Shown: positions 61,346 to 64,000 of the stretch, piece by piece
Position numbering within the stretch: position 1 is the stretch's first letter
How the letters are laid out: every line of letters begins with the position of its first letter
Source of the DNA: PGYR01 sp046290495
GTDB taxonomy: Bacteria; Bacteroidota; Ignavibacteria; Kapaibacteriales; UBA2268
Direction: 5' to 3'
Assembly (NCBI GenBank): GCA_046290495.1
Contig: JBKAGT010000006.1
Location: 682,001-746,000 of the forward strand
DNA length: 64,000 bases
The notes under the pieces: model-generated
What the model was told of the DNA's origin: nothing
The model's database searches: none
The model's input: the letters and a program-made list of their open reading frames with translations, nothing else
Translations under genes and position numbers: made by a program

Positions 61346-64000
61346 ATGATGGACTTGAAAATAGCTTCCCTACCTGAATTAGGTAAAGAAAATATTGAAA
61401 AACTCCCATTCTCAATAAGAATATTATTAGAAAATGCTGTACGTAACAAAGATGACTTTGCAATTACACAAGAACATGTAGACACACTTTTAAACTGGAA
61501 TCCAGGTGGTACTGACAAAGAGGTGCCTTACAAACCAGCTCGTGTACTAATGCAAGATTTTACAGGTGTACCGGCAGTTGTAGATATTGCATCTATCAGA
61601 TCTGAAGTAATTAGAAAAGGTAAAGATGGATCAAAAATTAATCCTCTTATCCCAGTTGACTTAGTGATTGACCACTCAGTTCAAGTTGACTATTTCGGTA
61701 CTGATTACTCTTTGAAAAGAAATGTTGATTTAGAATACGAAAGAAACAAAGAAAGATATCAATTACTAAAATGGGCTCAGCAATCATTCCAAAACTTTAC
61801 AGTGGTACCTCCGGGTATGGGTATTTGTCACCAAGTAAACTTAGAGTACTTGGCGTCAGGTGTAGTAGAAAGAGATGGTTGGGCATTCCCAGATACATTA
61901 GTAGGTACAGATTCACATACTCCAATGGTGAATGGAATCGGTGTAGTAGGATGGGGTGTAGGTGGTATAGAAGCAGAAGCTGCTATATTAGGACAACCTA
62001 TCTACTTTACTTGTCCACAGGTAATCGGTTTGAAATTATCTGGTAAGTTGCCTGAGGGTATAACAGCTACTGACATGGTTTTGGAAATCACTCAACTTCT
62101 TAGAAATTATGGTGTTGTAGGGAAATTCGTAGAAGTGTTTGGTGACGGTCTCGACAACTTAAGTGTTACAGACAGAGCTACAATTTCTAATATGTCTCCT
62201 GAATTTGGTTGTACAGTTACTTACTTCCCAATCGATGATCAGACTATTGATTATATGAAAAAGACTAACCGCTCAGATAAGCAAATAAAGTTAGTTGAAG
62301 ATTACTGTAAATCAAACATGCTGTGGAGAGAAAACGAAGATAAGATAGTTTACTCTGATGTATTAGAGTTGAATTTGGATAATTTACAACCTAATGTTTC
62401 TGGACCAAAGCGCCCTCAAGATAAAATCTTGGTAAAAGATCTTGATAGCAAGTTCAATGAGCTGTTACAAGATGTTTACAGCAGAAAGTATATCCCAATT
62501 GCAGATAGAAAAGAAAAAGCGTGGTTAGCTGAGGGTGGTTCTGGAACAGAGTTCACTTACGAAACACATCATGATACTGAGCAAGAAGTTGCTGTTGAAG
62601 CTGACACGATGAATACTGTTAGAATCAAACTAAAAAATGAGGAATATGAACTAAGTGATGGAGCTATTGCAATAGCTGCAATCACAAGTTGTACCAACAC
62701 TTCTAATCCTAACGTAATGTTAGGTGCTGGTTTAGTTGCTAAAAAAGCAATAGAAAGAGGGTTAGACACGAAACCTTGGGTTAAAACTAGTTTAGCTCCT
62801 GGATCGAAAGTAGTAACTGAATATCTAGAAAGATCAGGATTATTAGAGGATTTAGAAGCTCTTAAGTTCCACCTAGTTGGTTACGGATGTACTTCTTGTA
62901 TTGGTAATAGTGGTCCATTACCTCCACACATTGATAGTGCAGTTGACAAAGCTGACTTGATTTTGACTTCAGTTGTTTCTGGTAACAGAAACTTTGAAGC
63001 AAGAATTCACCCTAAAGTAAAAATGAACTTCCTTGCTTCTCCTATGCTAGTAGTTGCTTATGCACTTGTTGGTAGAGTAGATATAAACATTTTAGAAGAC
63101 CCATTGGGTTATGACCCTAATGGTGAGGCTGTTTATTTGAAAGATATATGGCCTACTCAACAAGAAATTAATGATGTATTAGCAAAATCACTCACAAGAG
63201 AAGATTTCGAAAAGACTTACAGTGTTATTTTTGACGGAGAAGAGCAATGGCAGACTCTGGATGCACCAACTGGTGAAGATTATGATTGGGGAATGGAATC
63301 TACTTATATTAAGCAAGCTCCTTTCTTCCAAGATATTTCTGAAGATGTTCCTGAACCAGAGGATATCAATGGTGCACAAGTTCTATTAAAACTTGGTGAT
63401 TCGGTAACTACTGACCATATTTCTCCTGCTGGTTCTTTTGCGCCAACTTCACCTGCTGGAAAATACCTAGATGAAAATGGTGTTAAACGCCACATGTTTA
63501 ACTCTTACGGTTCGCGTAGAGGTAATCACGAAGTGATGATGAGAGGTACATTTGCAAACGTAAGAATTAATAACGAACTTTCTGAGAAAGAAGGTGGTTA
63601 CACTACTTACTTGCCAACTAATGAACCAATGTCTGTTTATGATGCGGCAATGAAATACGTAGAGAATGATATCCCATTAGTTGTAATAGGTGGTAAAGAA
63701 TACGGTAGTGGTTCTTCTCGTGACTGGGCTGCAAAAGGAACTGCCTTACTTGGTGTAAAAGCTGTAATTGCTGAAAGCTATGAGAGAATCCACAGAAGTA
63801 ACTTAGTTGGTATGGGTGTACTTCCTTTAGAATTTAAAAATACTACACCTGCTGAATTAGGATTAGACGGAACTGAGAAATTCACAATTACTGGTGTTTC
63901 AGAGGGGCTAACTCCAATGAAGACATTAAAAGTAGAATTTGAGAAAACAAATGGCAATAAGGGTGACTTTGAAGTCGTTTGTAGATTAGATTCTCAAATA
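61346..64000 (+). CDS. acnA: aconitate hydratase, C-terminus cut by window edge
   Basis: AcnA converts citrate to isocitrate in the TCA cycle. About 885 codons are visible to the window edge, so only some 15-25 residues are missing. Landmarks are DHSVQVDYFG, VVPPGMGICHQVNLEYL, GTDSHTPMVNGIGVVGWGVG, the cluster Cys in AAITSCTNTSNP and GYGCTSCIGNSGPLP, SDHISPAGSF, and GSSRDWAAKG. The start is ATG 61346 or 61349. The frame is open throughout, with all three cluster cysteines. It is divergent from the SRPBCC gene. Confidence 0.95.
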   Translation, partial: MMDLKIASLPELGKENIEKLPFSIRILLENAVRNKDDFAITQEHVDTLLNWNPGGTDKEVPYKPARVLMQDFTGVPAVVDIASIRSEVIRKGKDGSKINPLIPVDLVIDHSVQVDYFGTDYSLKRNVDLEYERNKERYQLLKWAQQSFQNFTVVPPGMGICHQVNLEYLASGVVERDGWAFPDTLVGTDSHTPMVNGIGVVGWGVGGIEAEAAILGQPIYFTCPQVIGLKLSGKLPEGITATDMVLEITQLLRNYGVVGKFVEVFGDGLDNLSVTDRATISNMSPEFGCTVTYFPIDDQTIDYMKKTNRSDKQIKLVEDYCKSNMLWRENEDKIVYSDVLELNLDNLQPNVSGPKRPQDKILVKDLDSKFNELLQDVYSRKYIPIADRKEKAWLAEGGSGTEFTYETHHDTEQEVAVEADTMNTVRIKLKNEEYELSDGAIAIAAITSCTNTSNPNVMLGAGLVAKKAIERGLDTKPWVKTSLAPGSKVVTEYLERSGLLEDLEALKFHLVGYGCTSCIGNSGPLPPHIDSAVDKADLILTSVVSGNRNFEARIHPKVKMNFLASPMLVVAYALVGRVDINILEDPLGYDPNGEAVYLKDIWPTQQEINDVLAKSLTREDFEKTYSVIFDGEEQWQTLDAPTGEDYDWGMESTYIKQAPFFQDISEDVPEPEDINGAQVLLKLGDSVTTDHISPAGSFAPTSPAGKYLDENGVKRHMFNSYGSRRGNHEVMMRGTFANVRINNELSEKEGGYTTYLPTNEPMSVYDAAMKYVENDIPLVVIGGKEYGSGSSRDWAAKGTALLGVKAVIAESYERIHRSNLVGMGVLPLEFKNTTPAELGLDGTEKFTITGVSEGLTPMKTLKVEFEKTNGNKGDFEVVCRLDSQI

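Noticed and set aside
61771..62046. Plus-strand frame of 91 codons
   Set aside because: It lies within the aconitase gene in another frame; the aconitase reading is complete and conserved.

Overview
The window is AT-rich, densely coded chromosomal DNA of a Gram-negative member of the Bacteroidota/Chlorobiota-like (FCB) group. Supporting signs are a Kdo transferase (LPS), SurA-type periplasmic chaperones, a secreted Asp-box protein with a type IX-like C-terminal sorting domain, and an alternative complex III (Act) cluster joined to an A2-type (YSHP) cytochrome oxidase as in Rhodothermus. A few TATATTTG boxes resemble the Bacteroidota -7 promoter element. A species cannot be named from the sequence alone. 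I saw no prophage, CRISPR array, rRNA or tRNA.

Layout. 1-11.9 kb is housekeeping: dusB (cut by the left edge), an LCP-family protein, a SixA-like phosphatase, an S41 protease, a ZIP transporter, recQ, pheS (without pheT) and speA. 11.9-13.5 kb is a small accessory patch: a broken lipoprotein gene and an IS200/RAYT-like transposase bracketed by inverted pairs of GC-rich palindromes. 13.5-20.5 kb holds mreB-mreC-mreD-smc and two exported proteins. 20.5-24.1 kb (minus) carries the Asp-box protein, waaA and a crotonase. 24.2-29.2 kb has a NAGPA-domain protein, a UgpC/MalK-type ATPase, an ABC-F protein and an NlpC/P60 protein. 29.3-38.5 kb has a nitrilase-family hydrolase, murC with two parvulin-type chaperones and a pentapeptide lipoprotein, ComF and MauE/DoxX genes, and glmM.

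38.8-53.9 kb is one long respiratory cluster: actA, a tiny Tat-signal protein, actB, actC, a fused actD-actE, actF, an extra membrane cytochrome c, sco, oxidase subunits I-III-IV-II, ctaB, and an eight-helix membrane protein ending in a cytochrome c domain. It is closed by a clear intrinsic terminator. Together these should move electrons from quinol through Act and c-type hemes to oxygen.

53.9-55.3 kb is a patch of unrecognised, partly fragmented small genes. 55.4-64 kb returns to recognisable genes: an M24 peptidase, an Ogg2-type glycosylase, truA, a three-gene operon (HlyD-like adaptor, VTC polyphosphate-polymerase domain, DUF4956 membrane protein) preceded by 11-bp direct repeats that look like a Pho box, an SRPBCC protein, and an aconitase cut by the right edge.

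The best candidates for less-described biology are the HlyD/VTC/DUF4956 operon with its repeats, the membrane cytochrome at the end of the respiratory cluster, the tiny Tat protein between actA and actB, the hairpin over the ctaB ribosome-binding site, and the fragmented patch near 54 kb.
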